Assembly (NCBI GenBank): GCA_004375675.1
Contig: SOKR01000087.1
Location: forward strand, 1-5,823
DNA: 5,823 bases
Reading direction: 5' to 3'
Origin: Dehalococcoidia bacterium
Lineage (GTDB): Bacteria; Chloroflexota; Dehalococcoidia; Dehalococcoidales; BS750m-G39
Below, one piece after another: positions 1 through 5,823 of the stretch (position 1 is its first letter; every line of letters begins with the position of its first letter). A program made the position numbers and the translations under genes. The notes under the pieces were generated by a model that had not been told where the DNA came from, did no database searches, and saw only the letters and a list, made by a program, of their open reading frames with translations.

Positions 1-1
1 C

Positions 2-34
2 AATACCATAGTGGTGGTGTAGCACGACGAAGCC
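2..34 (+). other. uvrA: uvrA reading frame upstream of an in-frame TAG (end of ATPase domain I)
   Basis: Reading in the frame of the downstream UvrA gene gives N-T-I-V-V-V-stop-H-D-E-A and then the Met at 35. In intact UvrA this is the segment N-T-(I/V)-(I/V)-V-V-E-H-D, just after Walker B of ATPase domain I, and the His is the H-loop residue. The TAG at 20-22 stands exactly where GAG (Glu) is expected, a single G-to-T difference. The homology is continuous on both sides, so this is the same gene and not a fresh start. The gene begins left of the window, and whether the stop is real cannot be decided from this sequence alone. Confidence 0.8.
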
Positions 35-1240
35 ATGATGCGGGCGGCAGACCACATTATTGATATGGGGCCCGGGGCGGGGGAGCACGGGGGCTATATC
101 GTCGCCACCGGCACCCTGGACGATATCATGAAATGCGCCGAGTCGATAACCGGCCAGTACCTCAGCGGCGCTAAAAAGATTCCTTTACCGCCCCAGCGCC
201 GCCCCGGCAACGGCGAGGAGCTCGTCATCAAGGGGGCGCGGCAGAATAACCTGAAGAATATCGACGTACATATCCCTCTGGGCAAGTTCGTCGGCATCAC
301 CGGCGTTTCCGGTAGCGGCAAGAGCACTCTCATCGACGATATCCTTTATAAGAAGCTGGCGCAGCTCTTTTACCGCGCGCGGGAGAGGCCGGGGAAGTGC
401 GATGATATCATCGGTATTGAGCACATAGACAAGGTGGTCAATATCGACCAGTCGCCTATCGGGCGTACCCCCCGCAGCAACCCGGCTACCTATACAGGCA
501 CTTTCACTCCTATCCGCGAGCTTTTCGCCACCGTGCCCGAGGCCAGGATGAGGGGCTACGCCCCGGGGCGCTTCTCCTTTAACGTTAAGGGCGGGCGTTG
601 CGAAGCCTGCCGGGGGGAGGGGTATATACAGATTGAGATGCAGTTCCTGCCCGATGTCACCGTCGCCTGCGAGGTTTGCAAGGGCAAGCGCTATAACCGC
701 GAGGCTCTGGAGATCAGGTTCAAGGGCAAGAACATCGCCGAGGTGCTGGATATGACCGTGGAGCAGGCGCTGGCTTTCTTTGAGCATTTCCCCAAGGTGA
801 AGAATAAGCTGCAGACGTTGCGGGATGTGGGTTTGGGCTATATCCGCCTCGGCCAGCCCGCGCCCACGCTATCCGGCGGCGAGGCGCAGCGGGTAAAGCT
901 GTCCACCGAGCTGTCAAAGCGCTCTACGGGGCGGACGCTCTATATCCTCGATGAGCCGACCACAGGTCTTGCCTTCGAGGATGTCGCCGCGCTGCTACGA
1001 GTGCTCCAGCGCCTGGTTGACGGCGGCAACAGCGTGGTGGTCATTGAGCACCACTTGGACGTGATGAAGAATGCCGACCATATCATTGACCTGGGCCCGG
1101 GGGCGGGTGACGCTGGGGGCTATATCGTCGCCACCGGCACCCCCGAGGAGATAGCTAAAGAGAAGTCCTCCGCCACCGGTCAGTACCTGGGTCGGGTGTT
1201 GCATCGGGGCAAGGATATGGAGTATGCTTTAAGAGGTTGA
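35..1240 (+). CDS. uvrA: Excinuclease ABC subunit UvrA, C-terminal part (ATPase domain II), cut off from the N-terminal part by a TAG
   Basis: UvrA is the cytoplasmic dimeric ABC ATPase that finds bulky DNA lesions and loads UvrB in nucleotide excision repair. Counting from the Met at 35 (401 residues), the sequence shows Walker A GVSGSGKST at 90-98, the DQSPIGRTPRSNPATYTG block near 138-155, a four-Cys zinc module (C189, C192, C212, C215), signature LSGGE at 279-283, Walker B YILDEP at 303-308 and H-loop H339. The block order and the zinc module match canonical UvrA, whose full length is about 940 residues, so roughly the first 550 lie left of the window. The Met at 35 has no convincing Shine-Dalgarno sequence and is probably not the native start; the frame continues upstream through the TAG at 20-22. 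An oddity is TTGLAF after Walker B, where UvrA normally has TTGLH. Family assignment is very secure; whether a working protein is made is not. Confidence 0.93.
   Translation: MMRAADHIIDMGPGAGEHGGYIVATGTLDDIMKCAESITGQYLSGAKKIPLPPQRRPGNGEELVIKGARQNNLKNIDVHIPLGKFVGITGVSGSGKSTLIDDILYKKLAQLFYRARERPGKCDDIIGIEHIDKVVNIDQSPIGRTPRSNPATYTGTFTPIRELFATVPEARMRGYAPGRFSFNVKGGRCEACRGEGYIQIEMQFLPDVTVACEVCKGKRYNREALEIRFKGKNIAEVLDMTVEQALAFFEHFPKVKNKLQTLRDVGLGYIRLGQPAPTLSGGEAQRVKLSTELSKRSTGRTLYILDEPTTGLAFEDVAALLRVLQRLVDGGNSVVVIEHHLDVMKNADHIIDLGPGAGDAGGYIVATGTPEEIAKEKSSATGQYLGRVLHRGKDMEYALRG
89..116 (+). repeat. 28-bp direct repeat, copy 1 (end of UvrA ATPase domain I)
   Basis: These 28 bases recur without mismatch at 1115-1142, 1026 bp downstream and in the same codon phase. 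Both copies encode GGYIVATGT, the stretch after the H-loop in each of the two UvrA ATPase domains. The flanking codons are also similar (ADHIID-(M/L)-GPGAG in both) but differ at several third positions. Confidence 0.85.
1115..1142 (+). repeat. 28-bp direct repeat, copy 2 (end of UvrA ATPase domain II)
   Basis: This is the second copy of the identical 28-base stretch at 89-116, again coding for GGYIVATGT. The two halves of UvrA are known to descend from a duplicated ABC domain, so protein-level similarity is expected. Perfect nucleotide identity over 28 bases is more than an ancient duplication would normally leave, and may reflect gene conversion or shared codon preference. Confidence 0.85.
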
Positions 1241-1288
1241 CTGCTGACTGATTAAGAGCACTTCTATTTCCATAGCTGGTATTGGCTA

Positions 1289-1311
1289 GCGGGCGCAAAG
1301 CCCGTATTTTT
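1289..1311 (+). terminator. Probable intrinsic terminator after uvrA
   Basis: A five-pair all-GC stem, CGGGC (1290-1294) with GCCCG (1300-1304), encloses the loop GCAAA. A G-T pair can extend it by one, and a TATTTTT tract follows (1305-1311). It lies 49 bases after the uvrA stop and points in the uvrA direction; the reverse strand has no T-tract, so it is one-directional. The stem is short, so efficiency is uncertain. Its T-tract overlaps a possible TTG start at 1310, which argues against that start for the next gene. Confidence 0.6.
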
Positions 1312-1327
1312 GTGCGAATTGCATCCT

Positions 1328-1336
1328 GAGGGTGAG
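1328..1336 (+). promoter_or_regulatory. Ribosome binding site that sets the MFS start at GTG 1343
   Basis: GAGGGTGAG contains GGTGA (1331-1335), complementary to the 16S rRNA tail, 7 bases before the GTG at 1343. The upstream in-frame TTG codons at 1310 and 1319 have no comparable sequence at the right distance, and the first lies within the terminator T-tract. Confidence 0.55.
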
Positions 1337-1342
1337 TTTGTT

Positions 1343-2599
1343 GTGCCTAAGCGGGAAGCTTCGAACTTAACTGCTGCCAGGAAGCCAAGGTTTTTCTATG
1401 GCTATGTTATCGTTTTGCTTTGCTTCTTTATCATGCTATTGATGTTCGGCACGTTTTACTCCTTCGGTGTCTTTTTCAAACCACTATCTGCAGAGTTTGG
1501 CTGGACACGGACCGCGACCTCAGGAGCCTACTCGCTGGCCGCCTTTCTGAGTGGCCTTCTGGCTATCGTCATGGGCAGGCTTACCGACCGGTTTGGTCCC
1601 CGAATAGTGATGACACTCGGTGGCTTCCTTTTGGGTCTAGGCTATTTGTTAATGTCACAGGTCAGTGCTATCTGGCAGCTATATCTCTTCTATGGGGTAG
1701 TAGTAGGTGTGGGCATGAGTGGTGCCTTTGTCCCTCCGTTATCTACGGTAGCTAGGTGGTTTGTCAAAAGGAGAGGGATAATGACCGGTTTTGTTGTCGC
1801 TGGCATAGGTATCGGCACCCTGATTATCCCTCCGGCGGCTACCTGGCTCATCGAAAGCTTGAGCTGGAGCACTGCTTACATTGTGATCGGCGCTATAGCT
1901 TTAGTCCTCATTATATTGGCAGCTCAGTTCTTAAGGCTTGACCCCAGGCAAATGGGGCTGTTGCCCGACGGGGAGAAAAAGGAGGCGGCGGGCTTGAATT
2001 TGCATGCCAGGGGATTTTCTCTTCGAGAGGCAATGGCTAGCTGGCAGTTGTGGGTGCTTTTCGCTATACTATTCTGTTTTGGCTACTGTTTGCATACTAT
2101 CATTGCCCACATTGCTAACTATGCTACCGATATAGAAATTTCAGCCACGGTTGCTGCTGGTATTCTGGCGGTTATTGGCGGGTTAAGTATTCTGGGCAGG
2201 ATTGCAACCGGTAGTATTACCGATAGGGTTGGGAGCAAATCGCCGCTTATCGTTAACCTTATCCTGATGTCAGGCGCTCTATTTTGGCTAGTAGTGACCG
2301 GAGAGTTGTGGATGCTTTACCTGTTTGCCGTTATTTTCGGTTTCGCTTATGGTGGTTTAGCGGCCATGGAATCGCCAATAGTTGCTGAGTTATTTGGCTT
2401 GAGTTCACACGGGGTTGTCATGGGGGTCGCTTCGTTTGGCTTCACTGCCGGCGGGGCGGTTGGCCCGTTGGTGGCTGGTCGTGTATTTGATATGCTTGGT
2501 AGTTACCAGATAGCTTTCTTGATTTGCGCTGTAGTTGGTATTTCGGGTATTATATTGGCGTGGCTGTTGAGACCACCGGTTGGTAAAGGAGACAGATGA
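1343..2599 (+). CDS. MFS transporter, 12 transmembrane helices (oxalate/formate or monocarboxylate-like type)
   Basis: This is an inner-membrane secondary carrier of the major facilitator superfamily. From the GTG start (418 residues) there are about twelve hydrophobic segments, near 20-40, 59-77, 87-105, 110-131, 148-170, 176-196, 232-255, 269-286, 302-320, 322-343, 355-378 and 388-408. A hydrophilic central loop lies at about 197-229. The loop between helices 2 and 3 carries MFS motif A as GRLTDRFGPR (78-87), and a degenerate copy, GRIATGSITDRVG, sits at the matching place in the second half. The opening FFYGYVIV with YSFGVFFKPLSAEFGWTR resembles carriers annotated as oxalate/formate antiporter-like or monocarboxylate-like, but the substrate cannot be read off. 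The next gene overlaps it by four bases. Its codons look more A/T-rich than those of its neighbours. An extension to TTG 1310 (11 more residues) is possible but has no ribosome binding site. Confidence 0.9.
   Translation: MPKREASNLTAARKPRFFYGYVIVLLCFFIMLLMFGTFYSFGVFFKPLSAEFGWTRTATSGAYSLAAFLSGLLAIVMGRLTDRFGPRIVMTLGGFLLGLGYLLMSQVSAIWQLYLFYGVVVGVGMSGAFVPPLSTVARWFVKRRGIMTGFVVAGIGIGTLIIPPAATWLIESLSWSTAYIVIGAIALVLIILAAQFLRLDPRQMGLLPDGEKKEAAGLNLHARGFSLREAMASWQLWVLFAILFCFGYCLHTIIAHIANYATDIEISATVAAGILAVIGGLSILGRIATGSITDRVGSKSPLIVNLILMSGALFWLVVTGELWMLYLFAVIFGFAYGGLAAMESPIVAELFGLSSHGVVMGVASFGFTAGGAVGPLVAGRVFDMLGSYQIAFLICAVVGISGIILAWLLRPPVGKGDR
2585..2591 (+). promoter_or_regulatory. Ribosome binding site of the HD-domain gene, inside the end of the MFS gene
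   Basis: AAAGGAG lies 4 bases before the ATG at 2596, within the last codons of the MFS gene. With the ATGA overlap it supports this start and points to translational coupling. Confidence 0.75.
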
Positions 2600-3147
2600 C
2601 TCGGGACGAAGCGCTTGATTCTATCGAAGCCAATGTAGAGAACAAGAACACCATCAAGCATATGCTGGCTACCGAGGCTATTATGCGTGCCCTGGCTAAG
2701 CGCCTGGGTGAGGACGAGGAGGAGTGGGGTCTTACCGGGCTGCTGCACGATATCGACATGGAGCTCACCGAGGGCGATATGAGTACCCATAGCAAGCTGG
2801 GCGCTGATTTGGTCAGGGAGATGGGAGCCAGCGAGGCTATGGCCCACGCCATACTCTGCCACAACGAAGCCCACGGCATTCCCCGTGAGAGCCAGCTCGA
2901 TAAAGCTCTCTTTTGCGCCGACCCGCTCACCGGCCTGATAATCGCCGCTGCCCTGGTGCGACCCGATAAGAAACTGGCCAGCGTTGAGGCCAAGTCGGTG
3001 AGGAAGAGGTTCAAAGAAAAAAGTTTCGCTGCCGGAGCGAATAGGGAGCAAATCGCTCAGTGCGCTGAGCTGGGGATTGAGCTCGACGAGTTTATCGAAC
3101 TGGGCTTAAAGGCGATGAAGGGTATCGCCGAAGACCTTGGCCTCTAG
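2596..3147 (+). CDS. HD-domain phosphohydrolase, small stand-alone type (COG2316-like)
   Basis: This is a soluble 183-residue protein of the HD superfamily, whose members are metal-dependent phosphohydrolases acting mostly on nucleotides or phosphodiesters. The metal-binding series is visible: H22 in IKHMLATEAIMRALA, the H51-D52 pair in GLLHDID, H84 and H89 in MAHAILCHNEAHG, and D109 in FCADPLTG. Later conserved-looking stretches are AAALVRPDKKLA and RFKEKSFAAGANREQI. Length and motif order fit the single-domain family called predicted HD-superfamily hydrolase (COG2316 from memory); no extra catalytic or signalling domain is present. The start is fixed by AAAGGAG and by the ATGA shared with the MFS stop, so the two genes are probably one operon. 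The gene ends with TAG 2 bp before the end of the opposing sbcC gene. The substrate is unknown, and I infer no functional link with the carrier beyond co-expression. Confidence 0.9.
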   Translation: MTRDEALDSIEANVENKNTIKHMLATEAIMRALAKRLGEDEEEWGLTGLLHDIDMELTEGDMSTHSKLGADLVREMGASEAMAHAILCHNEAHGIPRESQLDKALFCADPLTGLIIAAALVRPDKKLASVEAKSVRKRFKEKSFAAGANREQIAQCAELGIELDEFIELGLKAMKGIAEDLGL

Positions 3148-3149
3148 AA

Positions 3150-5726
3150 TCAGCTTAGTTCTACCGTCGAACCCTGGGCTGTTTTCGCCACATTAATTCG
3201 CGTGGGGAAGGCGTCTCTAAGTTCCTCCATGTGGGTGATAACCAATATCTTGTCGAAGTCATCCTTAATAGAGTTAATCGCCTCTTTCAGTTTTTCGATA
3301 CCGGAGCTATCTTGAGTGCCGAAGCCTTCGTCGATAATCAGGGTGGGGAGGGGTGCCCCGGCCCGTCGGGCTAAGAGCTTGGATAGGGCAATGCGCACGG
3401 CAAAGTCGATGCGGAAGGCTTCGCCGCCGCTGAACATTTCGTAGTTTCTTGTTCCCAGCTCGTCGGCGATATTGATGTCCAGTGTTTCCACCGTTTCGCC
3501 TTTCCTGGTTTGACGCTGGGTTTCCATCTTGACGTGCATGCGGTTGTCGGTCATCCGCCCCAGCAGACGGTTGGCTTCAGCTTCGATTTCGGGCAGCGCC
3601 ATCTCGATAATCAGGGCCTGTATTCCCTTTTTGCCGAAGGCTTGTGCCAGGTCTTTGTAGATTTTTTCCTCTTTCGACGCTTGGCCTAGCAGCTTCTCCT
3701 TTTCTCCCTTCCTTATCTCCAGTTCCGAGCAACGCTCCAGCTTGGATTTCACGCCCCACATCAGCTCCTGGGCTTGCTTTTGCTGTGCCGCCAGCGTCTG
3801 GTGTTCGCTTTCCGCCTGGGTTAAGTCGGTGGTAAGCTGGGGAAGGGCTGCCAGTTCCTGGTTCAAGTCCTGCCCTTTTTTAGTGTCGGCTTCCAGCCTC
3901 TGGCGTAGTTCCCGGCTGGCTTCCTCGGCTTTAGCCGCCGCCTCTTTTTCCTGACGGAGCAGACGGTCGGCTTCTTCCAGCTTGCGCTTGGGGCTTTCGT
4001 ATTTTTCCAGCTCAACGAGGCGCTGGCGGAGCTGCTCGTGCTGCGGCGAGTCGTAGTCGAGCCTGTCCAGCTCCCTCTCGACCTGAGCTAACGCCTGCTG
4101 TTCTTCGGCGGCGAAGTCTTTGCCCGCCAGGCTCTGTTCAATCTCGTTGAGTTTTTCTCTTGCCTGGTTGAGCTGGCTATCAACAGCCTGGACTTCGCTG
4201 ATGCTCTGGTTGAGCAGGCTGACTTTAGTCTGCGCCGAGGCTTTGTCCTGCCCCAGCTTTGTTTCCAGTGGCGATAGCTCGCCTTCTAATGTCGAAAGTT
4301 CTTTCTTCTTATTGGCCAGTTCAGCCTGGTTTGACGCCAGCGCCTTGGATTTGCTTTCCCGTTCGGCGGTGTAGTTGTCCTGAATCCGTTTCAGGCCGTC
4401 TTCGCCCAGCTCGGTCTCGCACAGGGGGCATTTGGTCTCGGCGTGGGTCGACAGGATTTTGATGTTTTCGGTTATCTCGGCTATCTCCCGTTCCAGGCTG
4501 GTCCGGCTGGACGAAAGGTAGTTTATCTGGGTACGCAGCTCCTGGCTGGCTTGCTTTTTACTCCCCAGTTCTTTTTCCTGTTCCGCCAGCTGGTGCAATC
4601 GGGCTTCCGCCTGCTGCAGCTCGTTTTTAAGCTGGGGCAGTTTCTGGGAGGTGGCTTCCAGCTCGGCGATTTTGCTCTGGGCCAGTTTGTGTTCGGTGAT
4701 TAGAGCTGCCTGCGCCCGCTCGATAGCCAACTCAAGCTGGCTCCTTTTCTCCTTCAGCTTGACCAGCAGTCCCAGCTTCTGATTCAACTCCTCGTTCTGT
4801 TTTCGGGCTTCGGCTAGCCGGGCATAGCCTTCTTCTATGGCCGGGCGCTGGGCAATGACCGCTTCGTGTTCTTTGATGCGGGCTTGATACTGGGCGACTT
4901 CCTGCTCGCGGCGCTCTAGCTCTCTCCTGGTGGCGGCGGTGTGCTCCTCAAGCTGGGTCAGTTGCTGCTTCTTGTTCTCCAGGGCCTCCTTATCCTTCTT
5001 GAGCTTAGCCAGCCTGGTTTCGTGCTCGGCCAGGCTCTTTTCCACCTGGGTAAGCGCCGCCTGCGCCTGCTCCAGCTCGGCTTCATAGGCTGGCTTTTGG
5101 GCTAGTTCTCGGTTGATTTCCTCCAGGGCGCTTTCGAGCTGTCTCCCTTCGGCTTCCTGCTCCTTGGCCAGCTCTTTAGCCCGCTGCTCAAGCTCGTCGT
5201 AGAAGGCTAGCCCCAGTATGTTGCCCAGCACCTCCTTGCGCTTGGTCGGCGGCTGGTTGGTGAATTCGTCGGCGTGGCCCTGCCTGAGGAAGGCGCTGTT
5301 GATGAAGGTGGCGTAGTCCATGTGCAGGATGTTGATGACTTTCTGCTGGGTCTGGGTTATGCTGTCGGCGCTGATTGACTTGAAGCCGTCGTTGGTGGCT
5401 ATCTGAAAGTCGAGGAGGGTCTTGCCTGTCCTGCTCCCCCGCCTGGGCCTGGCGTGCTTGCGGATGATGCGGTAGCTCTGCTTGTCCACGGCGAAGTCGA
5501 ACTCTACCTCCATCTCGTTCTGGCCCTGGTGAATGAGGGGGTCGTCGCTCTTGGAGGTGTTTCGGGTCTTGCCCCATAGCGCCCAGGTCATAGCGTCGAT
5601 GAGAGCCGACTTGCCGTTGCCGTTGTCGCCGGAGATGCAGGCGATGTGGATGCCGTTGAAGTAGAGCGGGGGCACGTTGTCCCGGTAGGGCATGAAGTTG
5701 CGCAGCGACAGCTTGACGGGAATCAT
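3150..5726 (-). CDS. sbcC: SbcC/Rad50-type DNA repair exonuclease ATPase subunit
   Basis: SbcC/Rad50 is the SMC-like ATPase that, with the nuclease SbcD/Mre11, processes DNA double-strand ends and hairpins. The 858-residue protein is complete. It shows Walker A GDNGNGKS at 33-40, a Q-loop in FLRQGHADEF (Q149), a coiled coil from about 177 to 690, and the zinc hook CPLC (C433, C436) near its middle. The C-terminal half has signature FSGGE at 765-769, Walker B TLIIDEGFG at 795-803 (D799, E800), D-loop GTQDSSG and H-loop H832. The length is nearer archaeal Rad50 than the roughly 1050-residue E. coli SbcC, meaning a shorter coiled coil. The start MIPVKLSLRNFMPYRD fits the usual first strand of the family. 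No Shine-Dalgarno precedes the ATG, and the promoter -10 lies 8 bases upstream. The partner sbcD is not in the window, although it is often immediately upstream in other bacteria. The gene faces the HD gene tail to tail. Confidence 0.95.
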   Translation of the reverse strand: MIPVKLSLRNFMPYRDNVPPLYFNGIHIACISGDNGNGKSALIDAMTWALWGKTRNTSKSDDPLIHQGQNEMEVEFDFAVDKQSYRIIRKHARPRRGSRTGKTLLDFQIATNDGFKSISADSITQTQQKVINILHMDYATFINSAFLRQGHADEFTNQPPTKRKEVLGNILGLAFYDELEQRAKELAKEQEAEGRQLESALEEINRELAQKPAYEAELEQAQAALTQVEKSLAEHETRLAKLKKDKEALENKKQQLTQLEEHTAATRRELERREQEVAQYQARIKEHEAVIAQRPAIEEGYARLAEARKQNEELNQKLGLLVKLKEKRSQLELAIERAQAALITEHKLAQSKIAELEATSQKLPQLKNELQQAEARLHQLAEQEKELGSKKQASQELRTQINYLSSSRTSLEREIAEITENIKILSTHAETKCPLCETELGEDGLKRIQDNYTAERESKSKALASNQAELANKKKELSTLEGELSPLETKLGQDKASAQTKVSLLNQSISEVQAVDSQLNQAREKLNEIEQSLAGKDFAAEEQQALAQVERELDRLDYDSPQHEQLRQRLVELEKYESPKRKLEEADRLLRQEKEAAAKAEEASRELRQRLEADTKKGQDLNQELAALPQLTTDLTQAESEHQTLAAQQKQAQELMWGVKSKLERCSELEIRKGEKEKLLGQASKEEKIYKDLAQAFGKKGIQALIIEMALPEIEAEANRLLGRMTDNRMHVKMETQRQTRKGETVETLDINIADELGTRNYEMFSGGEAFRIDFAVRIALSKLLARRAGAPLPTLIIDEGFGTQDSSGIEKLKEAINSIKDDFDKILVITHMEELRDAFPTRINVAKTAQGSTVELS

Positions 5727-5734
5727 TTGAGCTT

Positions 5735-5743
5735 ATTGTAGCA
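5735..5743 (-). promoter_or_regulatory. Extended -10 promoter of sbcC, possibly giving a leaderless mRNA
   Basis: On the minus strand TGC-TACAAT gives the TGn extension plus a hexamer one base from TATAAT. It ends 8 bases before the ATG at 5726. With the usual 6-8 base distance to the transcription start, the mRNA would begin at or within a few bases of the ATG. There is no strong -35 at 16-18 bases, as is common with extended -10 promoters. A weaker alternative pair is TTGCCG and TATGCT with 18 bases between. Confidence 0.5.
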
Positions 5744-5771
5744 TAATTGGGGAATAACAACATCGGCAAAA

Positions 5772-5804
5772 GGGGGAAACAATTCGGGGGTGGGGGAGCG
5801 CGGG
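5772..5804 (+). other. G-rich tract upstream of sbcC, possible G-quadruplex
   Basis: Four G-runs occur on the + strand: GGGGG at 5772-5776, 5786-5790 and 5792-5796, and GGG at 5802-5804, with loops of 9, 1 and 5 bases. A further GGGG lies at 5749-5752. The first loop exceeds the usual 7-base limit, so this is only a relaxed match. The tract lies upstream of the sbcC -10 and is not transcribed from that promoter. I see no supported gene in 5727-5823. Confidence 0.35.
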
Positions 5805-5823
5805 ATTTGTTTTTTGAGTTATG

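Noticed and set aside
20..22. TAG recoded as an amino acid genome-wide (for example pyrrolysine or a reassigned stop)
   Set aside because: The HD gene ends with TAG at 3145-3147 at the length expected for its family, and the place in UvrA calls for Glu. Nothing suggests an unusual code.
185..787. 200-residue open frame on the minus strand inside uvrA
   Set aside because: It lies wholly antisense to strongly conserved UvrA motifs, has no family resemblance and is explained by the high GC of the region.
1237..1269. Promoter for the MFS gene starting with TTGACT at 1237
   Set aside because: No good -10 lies at 16-18 bases (the nearest A/T-rich hexamers are about 20 bases away), and it would put the terminator hairpin in the leader.
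2503..3051. 182-residue open frame on the minus strand across the MFS/HD junction
   Set aside because: It is antisense to the HD catalytic motifs and the coupled start, and the product looks like no known domain.
3151..3200. Terminator for the HD gene inside the sbcC 3' end (CAGC ... GCTGTTTT)
   Set aside because: The stem is only four pairs around a loop of more than 20 bases, so it is not a credible hairpin.
3700..5150. Repeat-like Glu/Gln/Leu-rich coding region that could be taken for a low-complexity or repeat protein
   Set aside because: It is the ordinary heptad-rich coiled coil of SbcC/Rad50, flanking the CPLC zinc hook.
5188..5769. 193-residue open frame on the minus strand overlapping the start of sbcC
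   Set aside because: The product is biased toward Gln, His, Arg and Pro, typical of a shifted reading of a GC-rich coding region. The sbcC frame there carries Walker A and the Q-loop.

Overview
The window reads as ordinary chromosomal DNA of a moderately GC-rich bacterium. The SbcC/Rad50 N-terminus (Walker A GDNGNGKS followed by a TWALWGKTR-like stretch), the small stand-alone HD protein and the style of the MFS carrier look most like Chloroflexota, perhaps Dehalococcoidia. This is recognition from family patterns without a search, so the lineage is tentative.

Layout: positions 2-1240 (+) hold the C-terminal part of UvrA, the damage-recognition ATPase of nucleotide excision repair. Its reading frame is interrupted by a TAG at 20-22, exactly where the conserved Glu before the H-loop histidine of ATPase domain I should be. 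A short intrinsic terminator follows at 1289-1311. Next comes a two-gene unit (+): a 12-helix MFS carrier (1343-2599) and a small HD-domain phosphohydrolase (2596-3147) that share an ATGA stop/start. On the opposite strand, ending only 2 bp from the HD gene, is a complete SbcC/Rad50 gene (5726-3150) with Walker A, a CPLC zinc hook inside a long coiled coil, and the C-terminal ATPase half. It has an extended -10 promoter so close to its ATG that the mRNA may be leaderless. The last 97 bases (5727-5823) hold that promoter and a G-rich tract, and no gene I can support.

Two of the four genes are DNA-repair ATPases of the ABC type (UvrA and SbcC), but they sit in separate, opposed transcription units and need not be co-regulated. 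The MFS carrier and HD protein are probably co-translated; their substrates cannot be read from the sequence.

I do not see a new multi-gene system here. The observation most worth checking is the in-frame stop in uvrA, which separates the two ATPase modules almost at their boundary. It may be a sequence error, a decaying gene or a split UvrA. The possibly leaderless sbcC promoter comes next.
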